From the NCBI GenBank assembly GCA_022823145.1, contig JAJDXS010000029.1:202867-266866 (forward strand): DNA of 64,000 nt, read 5' to 3'. The notes under the pieces were generated by a model that worked only from the letters and a program-made list of their open reading frames with translations, had not been told where the DNA came from and did not search any database. The position numbers were made by a program, and so were the translations under genes. Shown here piece by piece: positions 37,588-46,396 of the stretch (position 1 is its first letter; each line of letters begins with the position of its first letter). The DNA comes from Gemmatimonadota bacterium (GTDB lineage Bacteria; Gemmatimonadota; Gemmatimonadetes; Longimicrobiales; Gaopeijiaceae).

Positions 37588-39110
37588 CGCGGCAGCTTCA
37601 CCGGCGATATCCCCATTGCGGCCGTGATGGCCAGATACGTGAGCCCGAATGGGAGCAGTACGGCCGCGGCCGAAACGAGGGGGTGCACGGCGGGGGCCAG
37701 CGCACCGGCTCCGAAACCTGCCAGCGTTGCCACCGCCGCGGCTGCCAGGCAGCGCCGTACGGGGCCGCCGATGAGGGCCGATCCGGGAAGCCGCTGCCCG
37801 AGGCGTCGGCCGAGAAGGTACAGCTCCAGCCAGGCGCCCGCCGTCGAGCCCAGCGCCAGACCCGCGGCGCCCATCGCGAACCCGCCGACGATCCAGCGGT
37901 CCAGAGGAAACATCAGGGCAACCCCTGCCAGCGCCGAGACCGTGATGCGCAGGTATGCGATCCGTGCAGGGGTCCGCGGATCGCCGAGGGCGTAGAACGC
38001 GGAAGAAATGACGCGCGAGGTTCCGGACGCGGGGAGCCCAACCGCGTATGCCGCGAGCAGCATGCCCACTGCGGCGGCGTCACCGGCCCCAAACGCGCCT
38101 GAAGGCAGGACCCGGAGGAATGCGGTCACCTCGTCTCCGAAGAACACGTAGCCGATCGCCGAAGGGATCAACCAGAAAAGCACCCTGGTGACTGCGTCCC
38201 TGGTTCGCCTCCCCACCGCGTCGAGTCCCGCCACGCGGTCCCGCGCGAGTTCCGGCAGTTCGGCGGCGGCAATGGACATCCCGAAGAGGGAAATCGGCAA
38301 CAGATAGAGAGGCTGGGCATACCCCATCATGCTCAACGCCCCCTCGGCGAGGAAGGAGGCGAGGAACACGTCGAGGAGGGCGCTCAGGTTTACCGCGCCA
38401 CGCGCCGCGACCAGGGGGACGAAGTTGCGGACCACTTCCCGAAGGGCATCCACGCCCCGGCCGAGCGAAGGCACCACACCCCTCAGATGTCGTGCCGCAA
38501 AGGGTAGCTGAAAGAGCAGCTGGAGCGCTCCGCCGCCGAGCGCTCCCCACGCCATGGCGAGCAACAGGTCCAGCCCCATCAGGCCCCGCGCCGCACCCGC
38601 CAGAACCGCGGCGATGATCGCGACGTTCCACAGCGCCGGCGCCACGTACGAAACGAAGAATCGGCGGTGGCTGTTGAGGATCCCCAGTGCCCACGCCGAC
38701 ACCACCAGCAGGGCCACCATGGGGAAGAGGATGGGCAGCAGCGAGACCAGGACGGTCCTGGGTTCGTCCGGGAGGCCGGGGGCGACGATGGCGGCCAGGA
38801 ATGGCGCACCCCAGGCCCCGGCCGCGGCGAGCAGGCCCGCCACGAGACAGAGAAGTCCCAGCACCGCGCCCGCGACCCTCCCCGCTTCCCGTTCCCTTCC
38901 CTCTTCCAGCAGGCGCACGTAGACGGGGATGAATGAGGCGCTCAGGCTTCCTTCCCCCAGGAGATTCTGAATCACGTTGGGGATGCGAAGCCCCGCCCGC
39001 CACGCGTCGGCGAGGGCGCCGTTGCCGAAGTAGTGGGCGAATACGCTCTCTCTCACCAGCCCCAGCACGCGGCTGACGAGGATCCCCGCTGCTACCCTGC
39101 GGGCTGCCAC
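37575..39110 (-). CDS. murJ: Lipid II flippase MurJ
   Basis: Moves lipid-linked peptidoglycan precursor across the inner membrane. 511 residues with about 14 transmembrane helices. The N-terminus has the family signature GILVSRVLGLVRESVFAHYF, and GEGSLSASFIPVYVRLL follows at about 52-68. Arg residues in the first helices, needed for transport in studied homologues, are present. GTG start. It is joined to uvrC by overlap and follows a 92-residue protein by 13 bases. Confidence 0.94.
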   Translation of the reverse strand: MAARRVAAGILVSRVLGLVRESVFAHYFGNGALADAWRAGLRIPNVIQNLLGEGSLSASFIPVYVRLLEEGREREAGRVAGAVLGLLCLVAGLLAAAGAWGAPFLAAIVAPGLPDEPRTVLVSLLPILFPMVALLVVSAWALGILNSHRRFFVSYVAPALWNVAIIAAVLAGAARGLMGLDLLLAMAWGALGGGALQLLFQLPFAARHLRGVVPSLGRGVDALREVVRNFVPLVAARGAVNLSALLDVFLASFLAEGALSMMGYAQPLYLLPISLFGMSIAAAELPELARDRVAGLDAVGRRTRDAVTRVLFWLIPSAIGYVFFGDEVTAFLRVLPSGAFGAGDAAAVGMLLAAYAVGLPASGTSRVISSAFYALGDPRTPARIAYLRITVSALAGVALMFPLDRWIVGGFAMGAAGLALGSTAGAWLELYLLGRRLGQRLPGSALIGGPVRRCLAAAAVATLAGFGAGALAPAVHPLVSAAAVLLPFGLTYLAITAAMGISPVKLPRWGR

Positions 39111-39123
39111 GGGCCGCGTCCGG

Positions 39124-39402
39124 TCAGGGGTCGGCCGAATCGCCGGGGGGCAGCGAACCGGTCCTGGGGCGGCTGTCGAGGAGCTTGTGCAGGAACTGGC
39201 TCTCTTCCTCGAGACGCTCGACGTCCCGCGCCAGGCGGTCCAGCTCGCCTTCGAGAAAGACCATCCTCTCGTGCATTCCCTCGTTGCCGCCCTTGCGCTG
39301 CCCGCGCTCGAGCCTCTTGGCGAGCGCCTTGCCCAGATCGGAATCGAGGAAGATTGCCAGGATCGGGATCAGCAGAATCAGGACGAAGACCGATGCCAAC
39401 AT
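39124..39402 (-). CDS. Small membrane protein with coiled coil
   Basis: 92 residues: an N-terminal transmembrane helix (MLASVFVLILLIPILAIFL), a basic stretch (LAKRLERGQRKGG) and a heptad-rich coiled coil (about 48-75, LEGELDRLARDVERLEEES). The layout recalls PspB/LapA-like small envelope proteins, but I do not claim homology. Starts at ATG 39402, nine bases after bshC. Confidence 0.65.
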   Translation of the reverse strand: MLASVFVLILLIPILAIFLDSDLGKALAKRLERGQRKGGNEGMHERMVFLEGELDRLARDVERLEEESQFLHKLLDSRPRTGSLPPGDSADP

Positions 39403-39411
39403 GCGATAATC

Positions 39412-41007
39412 CTACGACTTCCCGGAATGGAGTTCCACCCGGATCTCGCAGAGTGCCATCGACACGAACTCCTCCCCGTAGCGCATCAGGTACTGCAGCG
39501 GCCCCAGAACACGATCCTGCGGCTTTCCCGCCGGCCACAGGTTGACCTGCGCCTTGGCGATCTGGTTCCAGGTGACCTCGCTGCTGCGTTTTACCGCCCT
39601 CACGATCTTCTTCTCGAGCGCGCCCAGGGCGGCAAGCCCCGAGTTGCGCGCCTTTGTGACGGCGCCCTCGAGGACCGGATCGATGCCTTTGACGGTGCCC
39701 GTCAGCTCGGTTGCGAATGACTCGACGGCGCCCCGCCACGCTGCGACCGCGCCGCTGACGCCCTCCGGCACCTGGTCGCGCGCGAAGCGGCTCAGCAGAG
39801 CGTTTCCTTCTCGCAGTTCGTCGATCTCCAGTCCGTGCTTTTCGATTGCGCGCACCACTTTCTTCTCCAGCACCAGCAATGACCCGCGAGGCACCACGAC
39901 CGGCATGCCTACACCGTGGCGCCGGAAGAGGCGCCCCAGCTGACCGAAGTAGGCCAGCTCGCCCGGTCCTCCGACATAGGCCAGCGTGGGGAAGACGAAG
40001 CTCTCCACGACGGGACGAAGGAGGACGTTCGGTGACACGCGCTGGGGCGCGTCGTCGATGAGCGCCAGCATATCCTCGCGGGAGATCGTTCGGCCGGTCC
40101 GCCTCAGCTCGAATCCGCCGGCACCGTGCTGCACGCGGTCGCGGCCGTCCACGGAGTCAAGGAACAGGTTGGTCGCGCCAGCGATGTAGGGGACCTGATG
40201 GTGGTAGCCCCGCTGCGTCAGGTCGTCGCAACTGCGGCTGACCGCGGCTTCCGAGTCTGCCGGGTCTTCCGCCTCGGCCAGGAGCAGTGGCCGCGAGGCC
40301 TGCTTGAGGGCCGGATCGGCCGCGTCCACCAGACCCACCGGGGTGTCGCGGAGCAGTTCGGTCATGAGGCCGGAGAACGCCGAGGCCATCGTGGCCGACG
40401 GGTGGAAGGTCCGGCGAACCAGGTCGATGTAGCGGGTGTGGAAGTCGTTGCGCGGGAAGTGGCCGGCCAACTGTCCCACTGCATCGTGGATACCGTCGCC
40501 AACCCGCACGCGGCCAAGTGGCCGCCCGGCCCGCACCGGTCCGGGGCCGATGCCGATGCGGTGGAGTTCGTTGGACGCATCGACGACGTGCGTGTGATTG
40601 GCCTCCTCCCAGTCGTGGTCTTCCGAAGCGACCCAGAAGAGCGGCATGACGGGACGGTCCAGTTCCGCCGCCAGCACCTCGGCCAGGCGCACCGCCGTCA
40701 GCGCCTTGTAGAGGCTGTAGAGCGGCCCACCGAACAATCCCGGCTGCTGGCCCGTGGTGACGAAGTACCCGTGGTCCCGTGCGACCGCCCGCAACGCCTC
40801 GTCCGCCGCCGGCCCCACCGGCTTGATCATGGGAACCACCCGGGCGATCGCGCCGGGCCCGGTGGTCCGTTCCAGGTCCTTCGCCTTGTCGCGGTAGGTT
40901 GCGAGTTCGAATGGCGACCCTCGGTAGAGCGAGGCGGCCGCTGCGGTCCCGCTCAGATAGTCCCGTACGAGCGGGGAGCCGCCCAGGGGTCTCCGCAGGA
41001 GGCGCAT
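39412..41007 (-). CDS. bshC: Bacillithiol biosynthesis cysteine-adding enzyme BshC
   Basis: Last step of bacillithiol synthesis, joining cysteine to glucosaminyl-malate. 531 residues from ATG 41007, near the usual 530-540. Family motifs: FVTTGQQPGLFGGPLYSLYK near 91-110, FWVASEDHDWEE near 135-146, and VPRGSLLVLEKKV with the C-terminal coiled coil after it. The start shares one base with the methyltransferase stop. bshA and bshB are not in the window. Confidence 0.92.
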   Translation of the reverse strand: MRLLRRPLGGSPLVRDYLSGTAAAASLYRGSPFELATYRDKAKDLERTTGPGAIARVVPMIKPVGPAADEALRAVARDHGYFVTTGQQPGLFGGPLYSLYKALTAVRLAEVLAAELDRPVMPLFWVASEDHDWEEANHTHVVDASNELHRIGIGPGPVRAGRPLGRVRVGDGIHDAVGQLAGHFPRNDFHTRYIDLVRRTFHPSATMASAFSGLMTELLRDTPVGLVDAADPALKQASRPLLLAEAEDPADSEAAVSRSCDDLTQRGYHHQVPYIAGATNLFLDSVDGRDRVQHGAGGFELRRTGRTISREDMLALIDDAPQRVSPNVLLRPVVESFVFPTLAYVGGPGELAYFGQLGRLFRRHGVGMPVVVPRGSLLVLEKKVVRAIEKHGLEIDELREGNALLSRFARDQVPEGVSGAVAAWRGAVESFATELTGTVKGIDPVLEGAVTKARNSGLAALGALEKKIVRAVKRSSEVTWNQIAKAQVNLWPAGKPQDRVLGPLQYLMRYGEEFVSMALCEIRVELHSGKS

Positions 41008-41771
41008 CAGGACGCCACCGCCATGACGATGCACCGGGGTGAGAGGCGGGAGAACCCGGATCGGTCGTAGCCGCCGAATCTGGGTCCGGGCACGAAGCCT
41101 GTCTCCGCGAGCATGTGCACCAGCTCTTCGGGGCGGTACAGGCGCACGCGCTCCACGAATTCCTTTTGCGGGGCGTCGCCCGCATCCCGGATGGTGATTC
41201 TCTTCTCGACGATCCTCCCCTGCTCCACCAGCCGCCGTTCCTGCACCACATCCCACCCGGAAACGCTGCGGTAGTCCCGCTCCCGGAGGTTGGCGACGAC
41301 GTGGTGCGCGTTCATGAAGTCGAGGAGAAACCACCCTCCGGCGTCCAGGACCCTGCGCACTTCGCGCAGCACGCGAAGGTCATCGAGTTCGTCGGCGAAG
41401 TAGCCGAACGAAGTGAAATACGATGTGACGATGTCGAATACGCCGGCCCGGAACGGAAGGTGCCGCATGTCCCCACGTGCCAATGCTGCCGCACAGGCGG
41501 TGCTGCGCGCGGCGTCGAGCATCGGCATGGACAGGTCGAGTCCCACGGGACGGTATCCCACGCGGCACAACTCGACGAGGTGTCGCCCCGCCCCACAGGC
41601 AAGGTCGAGGACGCGCGCATCGGGCTTCAATCCGGGCGTTCCGTGCAGCAGAGCCACTGCGCGGCGCGCCTCCGCACGGTCCCGGTGCGGATACAGGGCC
41701 AGGTATTCGCGACCGAACCAGTCGCGGAACCACGGGATGGCAGCCTCCCGCTTCGGGGGATCCCGTTTCAT
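41007..41771 (-). CDS. Class I SAM-dependent methyltransferase
   Basis: 254 residues. SAM-binding motif I is VLDLACGAGRHLVEL near 53-67, followed by GLDLSMPMLDAAR (motif post I) and RGDMRHLPFRAGVFDIVTSYF (motifs II/III). The C-terminal half has a mixed beta sheet with RPEELVHMLAETGFVPG, common in small-molecule methyltransferases. Substrate unknown. Coupled to bshC by a one-base overlap. Confidence 0.85.
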   Translation of the reverse strand: MKRDPPKREAAIPWFRDWFGREYLALYPHRDRAEARRAVALLHGTPGLKPDARVLDLACGAGRHLVELCRVGYRPVGLDLSMPMLDAARSTACAAALARGDMRHLPFRAGVFDIVTSYFTSFGYFADELDDLRVLREVRRVLDAGGWFLLDFMNAHHVVANLRERDYRSVSGWDVVQERRLVEQGRIVEKRITIRDAGDAPQKEFVERVRLYRPEELVHMLAETGFVPGPRFGGYDRSGFSRLSPRCIVMAVAS

Positions 41772-41801
41772 TCGGATCCAGCCCTCATCGGTGTCGCCCG
41801 T

Positions 41802-42266
41802 TCATTCGGTTCCCTTGTGATAGGGTTCACGCCTGAGGATGGTCCCTGCCCGGTACAACTGTTCCGTCAGCACCACGCGGGCCATGTCGTGAGGCAGCGT
41901 GAACGGGGATAGGGACAGGGAAAGATCGCATTCTTCGCGCAGTCGTGCGTCGAGGCCGAAGGCTCCTCCGATGATGAAATGGACGCCCGGTTCCGGCCCG
42001 GATACCAATCTCTCCAGCCAGCGAGCCAGCTCCGGCGACGACATTCGGCGTCCCCGCCGGGTGACGGCGACCCGCAGATGTCCGGTTCGCAGGCGCCTCC
42101 TGATGCTGGCCGACTCTTTGCGCATCACTTCCGGCGCCACCCTGCCGCGGGCCTGTGCGATCTCCTCGGCCTCGAAGCGCCAGTAGCGCGCCGCGCGCGC
42201 TTCGTAGTCCCGTATTGCGGGTGAGAGGTCGCCCGGCTTGCCCACCGCGACTATCGATATGTGCAT
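41802..42266 (-). CDS. rlmH: 23S rRNA (pseudouridine-1915-N3)-methyltransferase RlmH
   Basis: Methylates pseudouridine 1915 in helix 69 of 23S rRNA; SPOUT fold. 154 residues from ATG 42266, the family's usual length. Conserved segments: FIIGGAFGLD near 107-116 and SLSPFTLPHDMARVVLTEQL near 126-145, with the knot-forming YRAGTILRREPYHK at the C-terminus. The start shares one base with the lpxK stop. Confidence 0.95.
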   Translation of the reverse strand: MHISIVAVGKPGDLSPAIRDYEARAARYWRFEAEEIAQARGRVAPEVMRKESASIRRRLRTGHLRVAVTRRGRRMSSPELARWLERLVSGPEPGVHFIIGGAFGLDARLREECDLSLSLSPFTLPHDMARVVLTEQLYRAGTILRREPYHKGTE

Positions 42267-43273
42267 CACCGTTCCACCACCTCCGCGAGAGCGCGGCGAA
42301 GCGGTGCCGCGGGGTCGCCCACCACATCGAATCCCGCGACGACGCATCGCCCCGCCAGCTCCGGGAATGCGGCGAGCTTCACGGCGTCCTTGGCCGTACA
42401 CACCACGGCACGTCGTCCCAGTCGCTGGAGAAGTGCCGAGACGTCCCGGAAGGTGTACTCATGATGATCCGCATAGGCCAGGTGCTCGATATGCGCACCC
42501 GGCAGCAGCGCCCCGAGTCCCGAAAAGAAGGGTCCGGGGCGAGCAATCGCGCAGACGGCCAGAACGTCTCCCGAGGGTGGTGCCGCCGGTGCACCTCCGA
42601 GATCGGTCCATCCGCCCATCCTGATCTCCAGGTCCAGCAGCGGTACACCGGGGGCCGCCCTCGACAGCCTGTCGCGCCAGGCCGCCGCCCGTCGCCGTTG
42701 CGGAGTTCTGAGCGTGAGCAATACTGCTGCGGCGCGCCGTGCGGACGCGGGAGACTCCCGGTACGGTCCCCTCGGCAGCATTCTCGGGCGAATGGGATCC
42801 TCGGCCGCCACGAGAACGATGTCCAGCGTGCGGGCCAGCCGTCTCTGTTGAAAACCGTCGTCCAGGACCACGACCGTGTAGCCCCGGTCCGCGGCCACGC
42901 GCACACAGGCTCTGCGGTCGCGGTCCCCGAGAACGGCGTGCTCCCCGAACCAGCGTCGGTACAGAGCCAGCTCATCCCGTCCATAGCCACGCGTGACGAT
43001 GGCCGGCCGCGCACCCGTCCGTTGCAGCCACTCCGCCAACCATCGCACTACGGGCGTCTTTCCGGTTCCTCCGACCGTGAGGTTCCCTACCGAAACCACC
43101 GGCACCGGGGTCGGCGGCGAGCGCCGTTTGTCGTACCAGGCATTCCGCATGGCGACCGCCGCACGGAAGGAAAGTTCCGCCGGTGTCAGCAGAGTGCCGG
43201 CCAGACGGGCCGCCAGGCCGGGGGATTCGGTGGCCCAGAAGTCGCGAACCGTCCGGCGCGCCCACTCCATCAT
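42266..43273 (-). CDS. lpxK: Tetraacyldisaccharide 4'-kinase
   Basis: Phosphorylates the 4' position of the lipid A disaccharide at the inner membrane. 335 residues. A membrane-associating N-terminus is followed by the Walker A segment VGNLTVGGTGKTPVV at about 62-76 and the VTRGYGRDE region. Later family segments are VLDDGFQQRRLARTLDIVLV and HEYTFRDVSALLQ. It overlaps lpxB by four bases and uses LpxB's product. Confidence 0.94.
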   Translation of the reverse strand: MMEWARRTVRDFWATESPGLAARLAGTLLTPAELSFRAAVAMRNAWYDKRRSPPTPVPVVSVGNLTVGGTGKTPVVRWLAEWLQRTGARPAIVTRGYGRDELALYRRWFGEHAVLGDRDRRACVRVAADRGYTVVVLDDGFQQRRLARTLDIVLVAAEDPIRPRMLPRGPYRESPASARRAAAVLLTLRTPQRRRAAAWRDRLSRAAPGVPLLDLEIRMGGWTDLGGAPAAPPSGDVLAVCAIARPGPFFSGLGALLPGAHIEHLAYADHHEYTFRDVSALLQRLGRRAVVCTAKDAVKLAAFPELAGRCVVAGFDVVGDPAAPLRRALAEVVER

Positions 43274-44454
43274 GGTCTCCCCGTAGAAGCCCGGCGGCTG
43301 CCTGCCGCCGTTTCGCTCAGGATTTCAGACATCATGTCGACGACCCTGGTCGCTGCCCCCGGGGTGCCGAGAGCGCTTCGGACCTCCGCCAGATCCGCAA
43401 TTGCCCTGTGCCTCGCGGTGGACGATTCGTCCAGCAGTGGTTCGAGCGCGTCCGTGACCGCTCGCGTGGTCACGTCGTGCTGAATGAACTCCTGGACCAC
43501 GCCTCTGCCGGCCACAAGGTTCGCCAGGGCGATGAACGGGACCCGCACCAGCCGTCGCGCGAGCAGATAGGTCAGCGGATGGGTAACGTAGGCCACCACG
43601 AAGGGCATTCCCGCAAGCGCCGCTTCGAGCGTGCCGGTTCCCGACTTGACCAGCCCCGCCGTTGCCAGGGCTCGCAGGGAATGGGCGTCCGTCGTGGTGC
43701 GAAAGGGCAGTGAGCGATAGGCGGCGGATGGCAGGAACGACACCCTGCTCACAACGATCTGAAGACCCGGGACCCGCCGCTGCAGTTCCCGCGCGATGTC
43801 CGCGAAGGGGCGTCCATGGCGCTCCAGTTCCTGCTCGCGCGATCCGGGGAAAAGGGCGAGGACCGGCCTGCCTCGATCCAGTCCCAACTCCTCCGCCAGG
43901 CCCTCGGGGTCACCGCTCGCGGACTCGTCGAGCAGTGGGTGCCCGACGAAGACGGCCCGGCCGCCGTGGGTCAGATACAGCTCGGGTTCGAATGGCAGGA
44001 TCAAGGCGATCCCGTTCGCGATCCGCGACAGGCGTCGGGCCCGCCGGGCCTTCCAGGCCCAAACCTGGGGTCCGATGTAGTAGAGCACCGGAATACCAAG
44101 CCTCGCCGCGTACCGGGCGATCCTCAGGTTGAGACCAGGGTAGTCCACGGGCAGGACGATATCGAAGCCTCCGGCCTTGAGGAGTCTCCGTAACCTCCGC
44201 TCCAGTCGCCTGAAGAACCCCAGTCGGTGCACGACTTCGGCGAATCCCATGACGGACAGGTCCCGCAGGCCGCTCAGGAGCCGTACGCCCGCTTCCGCCA
44301 TGCGCTCGCCGCCCAGCCCGACCAGCTCCGCCCCTGGCCACCTTCGGCGGATTTCGGCCGCCACTCGGGCTCCATGGTCATCGCCCGAGACTTCCCCAGC
44401 CAGGATCATGACCCTGAGGCGGCGTGATGAACCGGGTGTGGTCGGGGAAACCAC
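43270..44454 (-). CDS. lpxB: Lipid-A-disaccharide synthase
   Basis: Joins UDP-diacylglucosamine and lipid X to form the lipid A disaccharide. 394 residues, GT19 family. N-terminal MILAGEVSGDDHGARVAAEI at about 15-34 is the LpxB signature, with VDYPGLNLR and YYIGPQVWAWKARRARR next. The donor-binding half contains LFPGSREQE and SGTGTLEAAL. GTG start. A 44-residue membrane protein gene lies five bases upstream. Confidence 0.96.
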   Translation of the reverse strand: MVSPTTPGSSRRLRVMILAGEVSGDDHGARVAAEIRRRWPGAELVGLGGERMAEAGVRLLSGLRDLSVMGFAEVVHRLGFFRRLERRLRRLLKAGGFDIVLPVDYPGLNLRIARYAARLGIPVLYYIGPQVWAWKARRARRLSRIANGIALILPFEPELYLTHGGRAVFVGHPLLDESASGDPEGLAEELGLDRGRPVLALFPGSREQELERHGRPFADIARELQRRVPGLQIVVSRVSFLPSAAYRSLPFRTTTDAHSLRALATAGLVKSGTGTLEAALAGMPFVVAYVTHPLTYLLARRLVRVPFIALANLVAGRGVVQEFIQHDVTTRAVTDALEPLLDESSTARHRAIADLAEVRSALGTPGAATRVVDMMSEILSETAAGSRRASTGRP

Positions 44455-44459
44455 CGCCG

Positions 44460-44594
44460 TCAGAAAGCCCGCCCGAGGTACCAGATGATCAGGATGACGA
44501 CGACCAGCAGGATCACGAGCGTACCAGGGTTTCTCCCTTTCTTCGTATCGATCCAGTCCCGCTTACGGCGACGCCGAACGCGTATGAGCGACAT
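44460..44594 (-). CDS. 44-residue single-pass membrane protein between lpxB and the Gfo/Idh gene
   Basis: Read directly from the - strand: ATG at 44594, stop TGA ending at 44460. The product starts MSLIRVRRRRKRDWIDTKKG, strongly basic, then has one hydrophobic helix, LVILLVVVILIIWYL, and ends GRAF. This layout predicts a cytoplasmic basic head with a membrane anchor. It overlaps the 3' end of the oxidoreductase gene by 32 bases and ends five bases before lpxB, so it sits within the lipid A transcript. Function unknown; it may be a small subunit or regulator of a lipid A enzyme. Confidence 0.6.
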   Translation of the reverse strand: MSLIRVRRRRKRDWIDTKKGRNPGTLVILLVVVILIIWYLGRAF

Positions 44595-45627
44595 GGTCCT
44601 CTATCTGTTGTTCAATGGCCAGTGCGAGTTGCAGCGCTCGGCGTCCATCCTCGCCTGTTACCGGCGGCGGCGCCAGCCCGGCGATGGCATCACGGAAGGA
44701 ACACTGTTCGGCAACCAGCGGCTCGGTGCCGTCGCCGCGAATGGGGATCCGCGTAGCGACCGCCGACAGTCCGGCCAGCGGCGGGACGCGCCGGGGGATC
44801 GAGGAACCATCCAGGACGGAAACGCCGTCTCTCAGCCGGTAGAATTCTCCCCTGCCGGAGGCCAGGTCAAGCGACAGGTATCCGGACCGCTGCCAGATGC
44901 GCAGCTTTCTCACCTTCGAGACGGATACGCGGCTGGCGGTGAGATTGGCCACGGCCCCGCCCTCGAACTCCACTCGTGCGTTGGCAATGTCCACGTAGCG
45001 CGAAAGGACCGGAACGCCGACCGCAGCCACCCGCGCTATCGGCTTTCCGATGAGGCTGCAAAGCAGGTCGACATCGTGGATCATCAGATCCAGAACCACG
45101 GCGACATCGAGCGAGCGCGGCGTGAACGGAGCGAGTCGATGCGATTCCACGAAGAGTGGGCGCTGGATATGGGGCCGGGCCGCCACCAGTGCCGGATTGA
45201 AACGCTCCACGTGCCCCACCTGGACGATGACGCCGGTGTCCCGCGCGGCGGCCAGCATTCTGTCGGCGCTCGCCACGTCCGGGGCCAGCGGTTTCTCCAC
45301 GAAGACGTGAACGCCTGCCTGGATCGCCGCCATTGCAATCTCTTCGTGGGCGGTTGTCGGAACGGCTATCACGATGCCGTCGCTCACCGCGAGCAGCTCA
45401 TCGAGAGAGGACCGGACCGCGACCCCGAACTCTCGGCCGACGGCCTCGCCGCGTTCGCGGTCCGTGTCGAAAACGCCGGCGGATCGCGCGCGCGGCAATG
45501 CCCGGGCCACGCGGGCGTGGTGGCGCCCGAGTGCCCCGACCCCCACGACACCGATCCGGGGCTGTGCGACCCGAAGCCGCCGTGGCTCAGGTGATGATGC
45601 CGCGCTGGCTCTTGTGGATGAAGTCAA
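44563..45627 (-). CDS. Gfo/Idh/MocA-family oxidoreductase, GnnA candidate
   Basis: NAD(P)-dependent sugar oxidoreductase. 354 residues. The Rossmann segment is GVVGVGALGRHHARVA near 26-41; the catalytic region has VFVEKPLAPDVASAD (the EKP motif) and VLDLMIHDVDLL with the His of the HD motif. Position between lpxA and lpxB matches gnnA of Acidithiobacillus, whose product oxidises UDP-GlcNAc at C3 for amide-linked lipid A. No GnnB-type aminotransferase follows, so this role is inference only. Confidence 0.82.
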   Translation of the reverse strand: MTSSTRASAASSPEPRRLRVAQPRIGVVGVGALGRHHARVARALPRARSAGVFDTDRERGEAVGREFGVAVRSSLDELLAVSDGIVIAVPTTAHEEIAMAAIQAGVHVFVEKPLAPDVASADRMLAAARDTGVIVQVGHVERFNPALVAARPHIQRPLFVESHRLAPFTPRSLDVAVVLDLMIHDVDLLCSLIGKPIARVAAVGVPVLSRYVDIANARVEFEGGAVANLTASRVSVSKVRKLRIWQRSGYLSLDLASGRGEFYRLRDGVSVLDGSSIPRRVPPLAGLSAVATRIPIRGDGTEPLVAEQCSFRDAIAGLAPPPVTGEDGRRALQLALAIEQQIEDHVAHTRSASP

Positions 45628-46396
45628 TGAAATAGCCCACCTCGGGATCCCGGAGCGCCGGATCCGCCTCCACCTGGGCGAGGGCCCCCGACAGGTTCAG
45701 GTTGGACTGGAAGAGGATGCGATAGGCTTTCTTCAGTCGACGACGCACGTCGGGAGAGAAGCCGCGGCGCTCCAGTCCCACCGTGTTGAGTCCGTAGAGC
45801 CTCGGAGACGGGTTGCCGACCGCCCGGCAGTAGGGCGGAACATCCTGGGGGATCCTGGAGCCTCCTCCGACAAACGCGTGTGCGCCGATGCGGACGAACT
45901 GGTGAATGGCCACCAGTCCGCTGATGATTGCCCAGTCCTCGATCGTCACATGCCCCGCCATGTTGGTGGCGTTCGATACGATGATGTGATTGCCGAGTTC
46001 GCAGTCGTGCGCGATGTGACAATAGGCCATGAGGAGACAGTCCGATCCGACGACGGTGCTGCCGGCGGCCGCGGTCCCCCGGTTGAGGGTGGCGAACTCG
46101 CGGATCACCGTGCGATCACCCACTTCCAGGAAGGTCTGCTCACCCTCGTACTTCAGGTCCTGAGGATCCGTACCCAGTACCGCACCATTGGCAATCATGC
46201 AGTCCCGGCCCACGGCAGTGTCCTTTTCGATCAACACGCGTGGCCCAATCCGTGTGTTACGTCCGATCGAAACTCCGCGTCCCACGATCGCAAACGGGCC
46301 GATCTCGACTCCGCGTTCCAGTTCGGCGGACGGATCCACGATTGCCGTCTCGTGAATGGTGACAGCCGCGTCTTCTCCGGTGCGGGAAGCCCTCAC
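45587..46396 (-). CDS. lpxA: Acyl-ACP--UDP-N-acetylglucosamine O-acyltransferase
   Basis: First step of lipid A synthesis. 269 residues: left-handed beta-helix hexapeptide repeats (about 15-190, such as AELERGVEIGPFAIVG and VGDRTVIREFATLNRG), then the helical C-terminal domain (FSPDVRRRLKKAYRILFQ). The catalytic His lies in MAYCHIAHDCELGNH. GTG 46396 overlaps the lpxC-fabZ stop as GTGA. Chain-length and O- versus N-acyl specificity cannot be read by eye. Confidence 0.95.
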   Translation of the reverse strand: MRASRTGEDAAVTIHETAIVDPSAELERGVEIGPFAIVGRGVSIGRNTRIGPRVLIEKDTAVGRDCMIANGAVLGTDPQDLKYEGEQTFLEVGDRTVIREFATLNRGTAAAGSTVVGSDCLLMAYCHIAHDCELGNHIIVSNATNMAGHVTIEDWAIISGLVAIHQFVRIGAHAFVGGGSRIPQDVPPYCRAVGNPSPRLYGLNTVGLERRGFSPDVRRRLKKAYRILFQSNLNLSGALAQVEADPALRDPEVGYFIDFIHKSQRGIIT

